DNA of 64,000 nucleotides from positions 16,850,622 through 16,914,621 of the forward strand of contig NC_133123.1 in assembly GCF_033568475.1 (NCBI RefSeq). Direction: 5' to 3'. The translations under genes were made by a program, and so were the position numbers. Shown here piece by piece: positions 46,273-58,200 of this stretch. Each line of letters begins with the position of its first letter. Positions within the stretch are counted from its first letter, which is position 1. The notes beneath the pieces are model-generated. The model ran no database searches. It was not told where the DNA came from and saw nothing but the letters and a program-made list of their open reading frames with translations. This DNA comes from Henckelia pumila (Eukaryota > Streptophyta > Magnoliopsida > Lamiales > Gesneriaceae).

Positions 46273-47412
46273 TTCTGCACTCTCTTGTGCGAGAGTTGCC
46301 AAGGGGATTTGAGCGCCGCCGCGTATGCTGTTGGAATATACTGCCTATTGCTGTTTTTTCACTGTTTACCATAAACACTATTTTAACCTATTTTTTTAAA
46401 TATTTTGGAAACTCGCGTGAAATCACCAAAGACTTCAGCTTTAAAAAAAATTCCTAGTAGTGAGTTGGCTTATGTTGGACTTCATGAGTGCCTGAGAATT
46501 TTTTCTTTTTTGCTTCAAAGTTTTTTAACGAATGATTTTAATTCTTTATAATAAAGTTACAAGTTTTTATTGTCAAAAAAAAAAAAAATTTAAGTAACGC
46601 CGCTATCACAGGCGTGACTTCAATGTCCAAAAATATGTTAAATTGAAGGAAAATAATTGATATGCTATCATTTATAATCTTTTCTATTTTATTAAAGTTG
46701 AGGCTAGGATATAAACTGATTTTGTGTGTCAAACATACCAAAATATGTTGTTTCAATTTTTCCACTCAAATCATCTATTAAGTGAAATTCAGTATATGAG
46801 TTCGATAGTAATGTATTAATATGATAACTTCTTTCACGCACTCTTACCCTTAATTTTAGTTACTTTAAAATTATTTTCCTTCATTCAGTTTCACTTTTCG
46901 CACTCTCTTTCCTTCCACGTTCTTTTATCTTCGAAAGTTGCCTCAACAAGTAACATTAACTGCAATTGGTTTATAGTTTTTTGAAAGCTTCTCCATTCAA
47001 CAAACAGATTTTTATTGAATATTAATAAGCGTATTTCAAAAATTCTCTCTCTCTTTTTCTTCCTTTTTTTAACTGAATCAACGTTGCACTTCAGATTCTA
47101 TATATGTTATTCTTTCGGCCATTTCTACAATAGAGATCAAGGATGAAGTTCAACTACAATAGGTAAATACATTTTGTTTTATTGATTATATTTTGGTTTT
47201 GGTTTCTCTCCAATTGAATCCGATGAGAATTGAATAAAATTAGTTTGTTATTTTTAACTCCTTTGATCAAATTTCTGTCAAGCAAATTTCATATATGAAG
47301 CTTTAATATACCTTAATATGTTTGTTTATTTTTTTTGTTTTTTGTTTTTTTGCATGCAGCATTAGAGAATTTAAAGGTAATTTTATACTTGCCATTCTCA
47401 ATATGATCATAG
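46273..47412 (-). other. HISN1 copy A upstream region
   Basis: It should contain the promoter and 5' UTR. A small hairpin AAGTAACGCC...GGCGTGACTT lies at 46592-46620, next to an A run. No other gene is seen. The matching region of copy B is 60767-61890. Confidence 0.5.
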
Positions 47413-47889
47413 TGTTAGGTGAAATGTCAAAGCTGATGGGCCAATCTTTTCAATGATGGCGTTTGGCACGGTTTGTCAAAGTTGCTAAGTTTGAAGGAAA
47501 ACGTGTGAAATGGAAAAGGAATAAAGCTAGCAATTTTCATGTTCACACAAATGAAGTTTGCCTATAAAAAAGCACTGTAGCCCTTCATTTGTATCATCCC
47601 AAAATCGAGAGAAAAGAGAGATAAGAAACAAAGAGAGTTTCTTGGTATTTTTCTTAAGTGTTCTCTTGTGTGAGTTAGAAAAATTATTTTCTCGGTAATA
47701 CTCGGGGTTTGGGTGGTTAGAGATATAGTGTTTTGTATACACTTGTGATATTTCTCCGGTTATAAATATTTGCAACAGCTCTGTGGACGTAGCCCATATT
47801 GGGTGAACCACGTAAATCTTTGGTGTTCTTGTTGATTATTTTATTCCGCAATTATTATCGTCATGTTCGCTCCGGCATAATCCATAACA
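47413..47889 (+). repeat. 5' LTR of the unit A copia element
   Basis: It ends TCCATAACA, followed at once by a primer-binding site TGGTATCAAAGC (47892-47903), one mismatch from the initiator Met tRNA complement. A TATAAAA box lies near 47563. Confidence 0.88.
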
Positions 47890-48030
47890 ACTGGTATCAA
47901 AGCTGTTACGGTGTCCGGGATCCTTGGTGAAAAATTTCTTAAAATTCTGAGTATGCTCTGTGGTTGCAGCTTTGTCTGATCTTCCACATCAGAAAAGATT
48001 TTTTGAAATTTTATTAAGGCAGTAGAAACG

Positions 48031-50342
48031 ATGGCCGAAAATGACGGATCGGGACCGGGAATCAATAAGTTCGACGATACAGATTTTACGTTCTGGCGGT
48101 TACAGATTAAAGATTATATTTATATAGCAAGAAGCTACATCAACCTCTATCCGGGGTGAAGCCATAAAAGATGGAGGATGATGAATGGGAGCTTCTTGAC
48201 CGACAAGTGTTGGGGGTAATACGATTGACCCTAACAAAGAACGTGGCACACAACGTGGCGGAGGCAAATACCACGGAGGAGATGATGTCCATTTTGTCGG
48301 ACATGTACGAGAAGCCATCAGCAAATAATAAAGTGTTCCTCATGAAAAAGTTATTAAACTTGAAGATAGAGGAAGGTGCTTCGGTGGCGGCACACATCAA
48401 TGAATTTAACACGATTGTTTCCCAGCTAACATCGGTTGAAATCAAGTTTTATGATGAGATCCGTGCACTTATTCTTTTGGCGTCCTTACCAAATGCTTGG
48501 GAGCCAATGCGGGCAGCGGTTAGCAATTCTGCTGGAAAAGGTAAGTTACAATTCAATGATGTCCAAGATCGAATTCTTGGCGAAGAAGTTCGAAGGAGGG
48601 ATTCTGGTGAAGGGACATCATCATCTGCCCTTAATCTCAAAAACAGAAGTAGGGGCAGGAGTAGCAAAAAAGGTTCTAACCGATGGCGTGGCTCAAGGAG
48701 TGGAAATGACAAAAATACATTCGAAAAGAAATTAAAGTGCTGGAGCTGTGGTGAAACTGGTCACATGAAAAAGGACTGCAGATCACACAAGAATAATGCA
48801 AATATTGTGACCGAGGAAGTACACGATGCTTTAGTGTTATCCATGGAAATCCCTGTTGACTCTTGGGTTATGGATTCTGGAGCCTCGTTTCATACCACGG
48901 GTAATCGCGATGTATTCGATAGTTACATTGATGACGATTACGGAAAAGTTTTCTTGGCAGATGGAAAACCTTTGGAGATTGTTTGTATGGGTGATATCAG
49001 TTTGAAAATGTCAAACGGATCTATCTGAAAACTCAACAAAGTGAGGCATGTACCAAAGTTGACCCGAAATCTGATCTCAGTGAGACAGCTCGATGACGAA
49101 GGCCATAAAGTGACCTTTGGTGATGGCTCTTGGAAAGTGAGCAAAGGAGCCATGATTGTTGCTCGAGGACAGAAAACTGGAACCCTCTATATGACTTTCA
49201 GTTGCAGAGACATGTTATCAGCTGTGGATGCTGGAGCTAACTCAAGTCTATGGTACTGTAGACTTGGACATATGAGTGAGAAAGGAATGAAGATGCTGAT
49301 ATCAAAAGGGAAACTATCGGAGTTAAAAACTGTCGAACACAAATTGTGTGAAAGTTGTGTTCTTGGAAAATAGAAAAGGGTGAGCTTTTCGAAAGGCGGT
49401 AGAGAACCGAAAGCAGCAAAGTTGGAGCTGGTTCATACTGACGTCTGGGGGCCATCTCATGTGGCATCCCTTGGAGGCTCATGATATTATATCACATTTA
49501 TCGATGATTCGAGCAGGAAGGTCTGGGTTTATTTTTTGAAAAATAAATCAGATGTTTATTAGACCTTTAAATAGTGGGAGTTAGCCATGAAAGATGTGAT
49601 GGATTCACTGTCATTCAATCACACGTGGGAGTTGTCAGAACTTCCTGAAGGTAAAAAGGTTTTACATAGCAAGTGGGAGTACCGATTAGAACACGATGGT
49701 AGCAAGCGGTACAAAGAAATCCTTGTTGTAAAAGGTGAAAAAGAAGTCATTGATTACACTGATATTTTCTCTCTGGTGGTAAAGTTAACTACTATCAGGA
49801 CTGTACTTGGATTGATGGTAAAAGAAGATTTGAATCTGGAGCAGTTAGTTGTAAAGACTGTGTTTCTTCATGATGAGCTAGATGAAGAAATGAATCAATC
49901 ACAGAGATTTGAAGTACGAGGGAAAGGGAAAATGATATGCAAACTTTAGAAAAGCTTGTACGGTCTCAAACAAGCTCCAAGACAGTGGTACAAAAAGTTT
50001 GATGGTGTAATGAATAATGATGGTTTCCCAAGGTATCGTGCTGATCACTGATGTTATGTGAAGCTTGATGGTTCTTATATCATGCTACTGGTATATGTAG
50101 ATGATATGTTGATAGCAGGAGTTTGTCTGAAGGAGATTGATAAACTAAAGATAGAATTTGCTATGAAGGATTTGCGTGCTGCAAAACAAATCCTTGGAAT
50201 CGGGATCCATAGAGATCGGGTGAATGGAGTCTTGAAGTTTGAGAAGATTTCTGGAAGTAAAAATCCTGCTGACATGTTCACAAAGGTGGTGATCACTGAC
50301 AAACTGAAGTTGTGCTCGACTTCAGTTGGACTACAAGCGTAA
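48031..50342 (+). pseudogene. Copia gag-pol remnant with stops, frameshifts and an internal deletion
   Basis: ATG at 48031 opens gag, which is broken near 48123. The main gag frame (about 48171-49026) carries MEDDEWELLDRQ, the UBN2-type gag body, a CCHC knuckle CWSCGETGHMKKDC and the protease motif DSGASFH. A TGA at 49026-49028 precedes the integrase zinc region (LWYCRLGHMSEKG) and the start of the integrase core (LELVHTDVWGP). Most of the integrase core is then missing: the text jumps to reverse transcriptase pieces ([25 protein letters not shown] near 50085-50120) and a terminal NPADMFTK. At least five stops are present. Confidence 0.9.
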
Positions 50343-50414
50343 ATAAGGAAGGTATGAGTTGCTGCATTGACTGTGTGAAGCCATGATTGAAATCAAGTCT
50401 TCAAGTGTGAGAAA

Positions 50415-50890
50415 TGTTAGGTGAAATGTCAAAGCTGATGGGCCAATCTTTTCAATGATGGCGTCTGGCACGGTTTGTCAAAGTTTCCAAGTTTGAAGGA
50501 AAACGTGTGAAATGGAAAAGGAATAAAGCTAGCAATTTTCATGTTCACACAATGAAGTTTTCCTATAAAAAGGCACCGTAGCCCTTCATTTGTATCATCC
50601 CACAATCGAGAGAAAAGAGAGATAAGAAACAAAGAGAGTTTCTTGGTATTTTTCTTGAGTGTTCTCTTGTGTGAGTTAGAGAAATTATTTTCTCGTTAAT
50701 ACTCGGGGTTTGGGTGGTGAGAGATATAGTGTTTTGTATACACTTGTGATATTTCTCCGGTTATAAATATTTGCAACAGCTCTGTGAACGTAGCCTATAT
50801 TGGGTGAACCACGTAAATCTTTGGTGTTCTTGTTGATTATTTTATTCCGCAATTATTATCGTCATGTTCGCTCCGGCATAATCCATAACA
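50415..50890 (+). repeat. 3' LTR of the unit A copia element
   Basis: Starts TGTTAGG after GTGTGAGAAA and ends ATAACA; about 97 percent like the 5' LTR by eye. Confidence 0.88.
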
Positions 50891-51139
50891 CAGGATCAAA
50901 AGCTCATTTCACGTGGTGTTGTAAAATATGATGGGTACATACTATATTGGTTGCTAATGACCTCTCTATTATTGTAGATTTGTTTCAAGTACATTTTCGG
51001 ATGGAAAAATTTTTTTAGGACAACTGTATTATCAATCATACCACGTGACAGCTCTTCGAGTGTTTGAAAATTTTTTTTTTGGTTGAATCAATTGTTAACG
51101 TGACATTTCTACTTCTCAATTAAGATTACAAGTTCTTGT

Positions 51140-51198
<59 letters not shown>

Positions 51199-51242
51199 CA
51201 ACCATACATAAAAATGTTGTATATAATATATTAAAACATTTT
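50891..51242. repeat. End of unit A with an (AT)n microsatellite
   Basis: About 27 AT repeats at 51143-51196 lie some 45 bases before repeat R2. The equivalent end of unit B has a shorter AT run (about 62138-62178). No gene seen. Confidence 0.85.
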
Positions 51243-51660
51243 AAAAAAATTATTGGGACGACCAGACCTGACCCAAGGACTGACCCATCTAGGCTCGTAT
51301 TCAAATTAACTATTAAAACAGTATTCCAACACACCTATTTTTCACGATGAAATGAGTTTATCCGACACCTATTTTAATGGTTGTATATACACCTATATCT
51401 AATTATAAATAAATAACAATTTACAATTAGTTTATATAAACATAATTAATAAAAAAATCATATTTTAACTTCGCCCTGAACTAGACCTGACCACGGTCCG
51501 GGTCCGGTTCGGGTCCGGGTTGGCATTTAGCCAACCCTTAACCGGCCCGCCAATGGCCGGTTCCGATCCGGGTCGGTGAACCGGCGGTTCCGGTCCGGGT
51601 CCGGTTAACCTTCGGTTCAGGGTTCGGGTTAAACCGTGCCATTTAAAAAAATAAATAATT

Positions 51661-51814
51661 GCAGCGCCCCAGCGCTGCATTGTCGGTGTTGGAGCGCTTT
51701 CCCTTCGAATTTAATTCGAAGGTGCAGCACCCCAGCGCTTATTTGGCAGCGCTGGGGCGCTAAGCCTTCGAATTATATTCGAAGGGCAGCGCCAATGCAG
51801 TGCTGGGGCGCTGC
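51661..51814. other. Nested foldback array inside the hAT element
   Basis: GCAGCGCCCCAGC (51661-51673) is the exact complement of GCTGGGGCGCTGC (51802-51814). Inside it, GCACCCCAGCGCT (51727-51739) pairs with AGCGCTGGGGCGC (51748-51760) with one mismatch. Two TTCGAA-centred palindromes lie between. The transcript would fold into a multi-stem structure. Confidence 0.8.
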
Positions 51815-51999
51815 ACATTCGAAATTTAATTTTTTTTAAATTTTTAAACAAATTTTTAATAAGACATATTCTTTAAATAATCTCAATCAAATATTTCATA
51901 TCTCCATAATAAAAATCTATTACATTTATTAAATAAACAATATATTAGAATTTCAACATCTTAATATCTTATGACTTAATATTACAAATCTATTACATT

Positions 52000-54212
52000 T
52001 TATTCTACTTCACTCGCATTTCCTCCCGTCGTAGTTCCGGATGTTCCTTCGGTATCATCTTGGTCTTCTTCATCACTTTGAATATATTGTGTTCGAGTAG
52101 CGGTTTTTGACCAATCATTGAGAAAACATTGGGCTTCCAAGTTTTCCGGCCTTAAGCTAGAACGTCTCTCGTCCAATGTATTTCTTCCAATACTAAATGA
52201 TTGCTCCACTGCAACTGTTGAAACCGGACAAGCTAGAATTTCTTTTGCCATTATAGTTAAAATTGGATATATTTGTGTTTTTTGCGACCACCATCTCAAA
52301 ATGTCGAAATTTTCCTCATCTGTATCACTAAAATCAAAATTAGTGGTAAAATAATTCTCAAGTTCCTGACTGGTACTTGAGGATCCTCGTGGACGTTTCG
52401 TCCGTTCCCTTAAAAAAGTTGTGCTTTAGTAAGTTTAGAAGTAACATTACTAGTTGCAGTGGATTGTGTTTCATGTGAAACAATTTGTCCACCATATTTG
52501 ATGTTATATTCATTATTAATATCAAGTAAATGAGTTTTAATATTAAACAAAATCAATGATATAGAAGGAATCGTTTCCGCAATAGGCTCCAAAGATTCAT
52601 AATATAATGTTAACATGTCGCTTAAGCCATCTAATTTAAGTATAGGATCTAAAACAAAAGCACATAAAAAAATTTCAGGAATGAGCAAAAAATATTTTTC
52701 CCATTTTGCTTTCATGACGAGAATACATTGAAATAAAGCACTATTAGAATTAACATGTTCATGAAAAATACAAGCAATGTTGCAACAATGTGTTAAAACT
52801 AAATGTGAAGTAGGGTAATAAACACCGGATAATTGGTCACTAGCATCATTAAAAACTTTTAAAATTTCACAAATACTAGTGCATATGTTCCATTGATTTG
52901 AAAACAAATAAATATCACGAGCTTGAACAAATTGATGAAAAAATGTACATAATAAATCTTTATATTCAAAAGAGGATAATAACAATTTATATGTTGAATT
53001 CCAACGAGTTGGAACATCTCGTGCAAACCGCTTAGGCTTCATACCATTTACTCTACAAAATTTTTTCCATTGCTTCATAACTTGAGGATGCGTCCATAAA
53101 TAATGAATAGCGTTCCTAATTGGTTGAATATGTATGCCTAAACTTTTTAGTCCATCTTGAACACACAAATTTAAAATATGACATGTGAATCTAATATGAA
53201 AAACTTTGCCACCTAGTGATGATTTACATATTTCAATAAGCTCACTAATACTTGAAGTATTTGCACTAGTATTATCAAAAGACATTGAAAAAACTTTGTT
53301 AGTTAGACCATATTCTTCTAAAATAACAAATATAAGTTGCGAAATATTTTGTGCCGTGTGTGATTCGTTGAAACATCTATATGCAAGCAACCTTTTTTGA
53401 ATGTTCCAATTATTATCAATCCAATGATATGTAATACTCATATATGAACAGCTTTGCCAATGATCACTCCAAATATCGGAACACAAAGAAACTTTATTAT
53501 TCAAACTATAAAATTCCTTAATTAATTCTTTCTTTTGATCAACGACTAACTTTTTCATTGTGCGTTTGAGACTATTTCTTGGAATACGTCTAATAGAAGG
53601 ATTTGCACTTGTAGAAAGCCAATTTTCAAAAGATAATTTATCGCTAAAACTAAAAGAAAGTTGTTCAACCGCACAAAATTTAGCTGTTTCTTCTCTAAAT
53701 CTAGCTTCGTTATATTTAAATAGTTGAGATTCATTACCCGATTGAGAAGAGAATGTCGGAATTTGAGTTTGACCACGATCAATACCAATTTCCACCGGAT
53801 GATTTTTCTCGATATGCCGCGTCAAAGTTCCATAACCACCTCCTTGTTTAAATTTATAACATTTTGAACAATATTTGCATTTGGCTTGCAAATCACCGGA
53901 GGGAAGCGTCACCTTGTCGAAGTGTTTGGTGAAGATATCGGATGTCGGGCGAGGCACCGCTCGAGTTTGTCTTTGAGAGGCCGCCGGATCGTTCATACTT
54001 TCTTGACTTGCATGATGACGTGGTGGTAGTGGTGGTTGTTCAACTTGTTGTCTTTGTTGCGTCTCTTGTCGAATTTCTTGAATTTCATCATCGTAATATT
54101 CAAGATCAAATCCATCGACATTGAATTGAGGATACTCGACCTCGGGTGGTATGATGCTCTTTTCCTTTCCTTTTCCTTTGTCACCCCTACGACTTGATCC
54201 CTCTCCGGACAT
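52000..54212 (-). pseudogene. hAT transposase with BED zinc finger, one frameshift
   Basis: ATG at 54212. A Lys/Arg/Gly-rich start is followed by a BED zinc finger (CKYCSKCYKF...TRHIEKNH, about residues 111-136), the hAT catalytic region with LCSDIWSDHWQSCSYMSIT and FDNTSANTSS, RWNSTYKLL, and the C-terminal dimerisation domain (CPVSTVAVEQSFSIGRNTLD, SLRPENLEAQCFLNDW). The frame breaks once, in a run of six T (plus-strand A at 52412-52417), where one more base would keep the frame. The downstream part then reads to a stop at 52000-52002. Members cut and paste DNA at terminal inverted repeats. Whether the frameshift is real or a sequencing error in a homopolymer cannot be told. Confidence 0.92.
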
Positions 54213-55239
54213 TTGTAATTGTATAAATATGAAAATAAATCAACAATTGACAATAAACCAATAATCGAAACTTGATATTTTTGATAATTCAAGAAATTAA
54301 AAAGGAATTGAGAATGAAGAGAGAATTGTGTAAACAAAATTAAAGGATGTTGGGGGTATTTATAGATAAAAAGTAGGTTTTTTAAATATAAAAAAAAAAT
54401 AGCCGGTTGACCCGGCGGGTCGACCCACCAGGTCGGGCGGGTTGACAACGGCCACAAGATCGTGGCCGTTGGATCTGGGCGCCCTGATGGGCGCCACGTG
54501 TCCAACCCGGCGGGTTGGATCCGTTCAACCCGGCGGTTTAACCCGCCGGGTTGCCGGTTTTCCCTTGGGAAAACCGGGACCGGACCGCCTAGTGGCCGGT
54601 CCCGTCCCGATTCCGGGTCGGACCCGTTGACCCAATTAACCGGCCCGTTGACCACGGGCCGGGTCCGGGTCCGGGCCCAACCCGGACCTTGGCCAGGTCT
54701 ACCCTGAACCTTATTTTTCTTAGGATCACCCATGATGTTCTCTAACCAATATATAGTTTCTACCACATCTAACACAAGACAGGGGAAGAGACTCGTGCAG
54801 CACCAATACTGATTATTTTTTGCTAAATTTGGTGGCTCTTGCCCAAAGAAGAACATTAACGTCGAACGTTTGATTTCTTGTATACATAAACGCACAATAA
54901 TATCTATCTACTTGGTAATCGTAGGCAGAAATATTAACGCGAAAAATTTAAAACAAGGAACACCTTTATATCATACATTCCTCAACAAAGTGACCGCAAA
55001 TATTCCTCAACCAAAAATCTATGTAAGTGACGCAAATATGTTCATAAATAATGGTACAGCCACCAACCCCCTAAAGTGCTAATGCGAGTGGAGACTAACC
55101 CATTTTCTCCACATGTTGCAGACAATTAGTTGTTAACTGATACGAGACGATAAGAAATTTGTTGATATTTGGAATTTTCATGATATGGCTTCCCGTTACA
55201 GTTGAGGACGACAAAGAAAGTACAAGATACACTGGTGCC

Positions 55240-58200
55240 CTAAAGCCCCAACTTTGACAGGAGTTGGCGCCATCTTGGAGTTTCCTCGTCAAAAATGTAG
55301 GTCAGAGGAGAAATGAGAACCCCACTCCCTCCAATCTGCATCAGACAATAAATGAGATGTAAGATATTTCTGTCGTTCCCCAAAGAGAGAGATTGTACTT
55401 GAGGCAAACAAATGGGAATCACAAGCAAACTCACAAGTTAGAAGGTTGAAATGAGACTGTAAATACACTCACACAGCACATATAGAACATATCTTCGCAG
55501 GATAAGATTTAAGTATGATCAGGAGAAAATCTTCCTTACAGCCACAATGCAGAAATAAACATCATGACAATATGATACTGATGCCAGATGAAGAAGAGGA
55601 AATGATCGTACAAACACTATTAAAATCCTGGTGTAAAATGAAAATATACTTAAAGTGTATGTAAACGTGGAAAAAGAGGTTTTGATCATGCTAGAAAATT
55701 GTCAACTGAAGATGGGATGTGGTTCGTTAAAGGGACAATCCAATTCCAATCAAGCTGTTAGTTCCAATAAAGCTTATAAATGTGTTTTTCTCAAGACCAT
55801 AGCAGAAAAGTTGCCCATGGTCCCATGCATGAACAAACATGCATAGATGTAGTAGCAAGATTATATTCTCACCGCTCTAAGCTGTTGAACAGACTTGTAA
55901 AGCGCTTTCTTTGGTACACAAATAACTATAGCATAAATTTCCACTGCTACCTTCCCGTCACGCTTGCAAAAAACTGGGCTTACAGTGGGTCCCTGCATAC
56001 AAGTAAACATAAAGAAAGAAGCTTTAGATCTAGTACAGAATACTATTAATTGATGCCCCATCGGATGTTATCAACATCGTTAAATACCACACAATGACAC
56101 AATGTAACAAGTTGGTCTGACCTGCAAACCAGATAGAGAGGTTTGGCTCAGAATTCGCTCAGCCACTTCTTCTGCATTTCTACCCCTCATGTTGGCAGTT
56201 AACTGCAATGAGACCGTCAAGGAACAGACATAACGAGAAGAACATAGAAAGCAACCGATTCATACCGTGAACTGGTCATCAGCCCTTAAATGTGCCTCCA
56301 ATCTTTCAATCATTTCATGTGTTACATCAAGCACACCTTTCCGTTGGATCAATGACCTTTTGCTTGCAACAAAAACAGCCTGAAATAGCAAACCAAGGTC
56401 AAACGAGATTCCAAAGCAATAACTATAAATCAATTGACATAACCATTCCTGAACCAGATCCTGAACTTTTGAAGACATGTATAGATCAGCAACAACATGA
56501 AGTAATCACCTGACTTTCCAAAATAATTCCACCTTCAATTTCTTTTAAATTATTTTCTCTTAATGTTGTTCCACTACTCACAAGGTCCACAATAGCATCA
56601 GCAATCCCCATCTGAAAGAATAGGAAACAATCAGCAATCATTTTGCAAAGCATGATTAAAAGCTAAAGAGAAACCATCCAAGCAGAAAAACTTGTTATAC
56701 TTAGAAGTGAACTTGGACAAAAGTTTATTCGAGTTAAATGAGCTAGTATCACTCTACAAACCTTTGCTTGGTGGACGTGAGCTAACTTTCATATGGTAAA
56801 TGCTATCGTTTCAGTCAGTAATTAAAAAAAATTAATATATATGTACAAGACCCAACATCTTCTTCCCTTGGGAAGGGCATTTCGAAGCTCATTTCACCCT
56901 ACAGAAACTTCCAGATATTTTTGTCTCTTCTTTTAACCAACGAATTTTTTACACTGACCAAATTTGCTATCATTCATCTCAAGGTTCTTATCTCTACCTT
57001 AAATTTTCTGCTGATGGATTTGCATAGTGGTATTAAGTATTAACATGGCTCTTAGATTTTCAGGAATTCTTGGTGAGAAATAATAATGTTAACATGATGA
57101 GTCATCTGAATGATAAGCAGATAAAACATAAGACAGTAACAAGATCTAGCATAGTGGTCAAAGGACGCACTCCTCCAAAATACCTCAATATGGCATAAAA
57201 CTGGAAACGGCTTTTAGTTCTTTGCTGAAAACAAGAACTGGTTTAAGGTGCAAGTCTGTGATAGAAATTGCAAGAAAGTAGTGGCTTCTCTGGTTTGCAC
57301 TATTGCAAGACTTTATTAAGATGAAAACCGCTTGAATTGTTTTGTGAAACATTCAATGCCGATAATTTTACCACAGCTATATGTATTGTCTTATGAACAA
57401 ACCCTCAATTAAGATGGCCATTGACAACTAGCAGTATCATATACCATAGTACACAGTTGTATGAAGCTCTACTTTCTCTAAATTATTCTAATGAGCATAA
57501 TTTATAGATGTGAACTTTTTAAAATTATGTTTCATGCTTCTGCCGATGGCTTAAACCTTTCCCTAGGGTTCATGCTCCAGCAAACAAAGTGTTCCTTAAA
57601 TCAGGATCTCGTGACTCAAAATGAGGAGAAAAGTGTCAAGCAGAAGAAGAAATATAAAAGTCAAAATTCTTTTAAGGAAGACATAGTGTTCAATTGTGGA
57701 AGAATATTCATTCTTACAGCAGGAGCAGCCTCCAAAGCGCCATCAGCAGTTGAAAAGGTGACATGCTTCAATCCATTTTCTTCCATAAACCTAGGACCCA
57801 ACTGCAAAAATTATTTTAAATAAGACTTTGACCATAAAAAGATTTTTAAGAATGGAAACCAGGACCAAAATTGTTCTCAAAATAATGCGTACATATGTGA
57901 AGCCAGTAGCAACTCTCAGAGGTCTCTCAGGTGTCCACTGTGGCATCCGCGCTAGTTCTTCCAAAGAATTTATATTCTCAAATATGCCATACTTGGGAAT
58001 CTAGTAAAGAGAGAGAGACTATACACCCACTATCCAAAAATTCAAAAACAAGGAGTTGCAAATGATTGATCACAATTATAAACAATGACTCACTGCTAGG
58101 GATAAACGGCAATCTCCATAGTTCAGATTGTCATGGACAAGGATGAGATCTTCACTCCCCTACAGAGAAAAATATAAATGTTAAAAATCCAAACAAAATC

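Larger units (their letters stand above)
47413..50890 (+). mobile_element. Defective copia retrotransposon (3478 bp) present only in unit A
   Basis: LTRs of 477 bp (47413-47889) and 476 bp (50415-50890), TGTTAGG...ATAACA, flank a shortened internal region. The empty site is visible in unit B (AATATGATCATAGGATCAAAAGC near 61878-61900). The left flank ends CATAG; the right flank reads CAGGATC, so the target duplication seems to have lost two bases. The LTRs differ at about 14 positions plus one indel by eye (about 3 percent). Confidence 0.92.
39959..51242 (+). repeat. Tandem duplication unit A (HISN1 copy A)
   Basis: 11.28 kb including a 3.48-kb copia insertion; about 7.8 kb without it. Exons, introns and flanks match unit B at roughly 99 percent by eye. 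Unit A lacks the hAT element of unit B. Confidence 0.92.
51482..54701 (-). mobile_element. hAT transposon (3220 bp), present only in unit B
   Basis: Ends TAGACCTGACCACGGTCCGG and, inverted, TAGACCTGGCCAAGGTCCGG form terminal inverted repeats. CCCTGAAC is duplicated at 51474-51481 and 54702-54709 (8 bp, hAT rule). The uninterrupted site in unit A reads GCCCTGAACCTTATTTTTC (about 40192). Subterminal regions are rich in GGTCCGGGT/ACCCGGACC repeats, likely transposase-binding sites. It encodes one transposase on the minus strand. Confidence 0.95.

Noticed and set aside
46273..46302. An N-terminal extension of HISN1 starting ten codons upstream of the ATG
   Set aside because: The upstream codon is TTG, not ATG. 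The first ATG at 46272 gives a normal transit peptide; the same holds for copy B.
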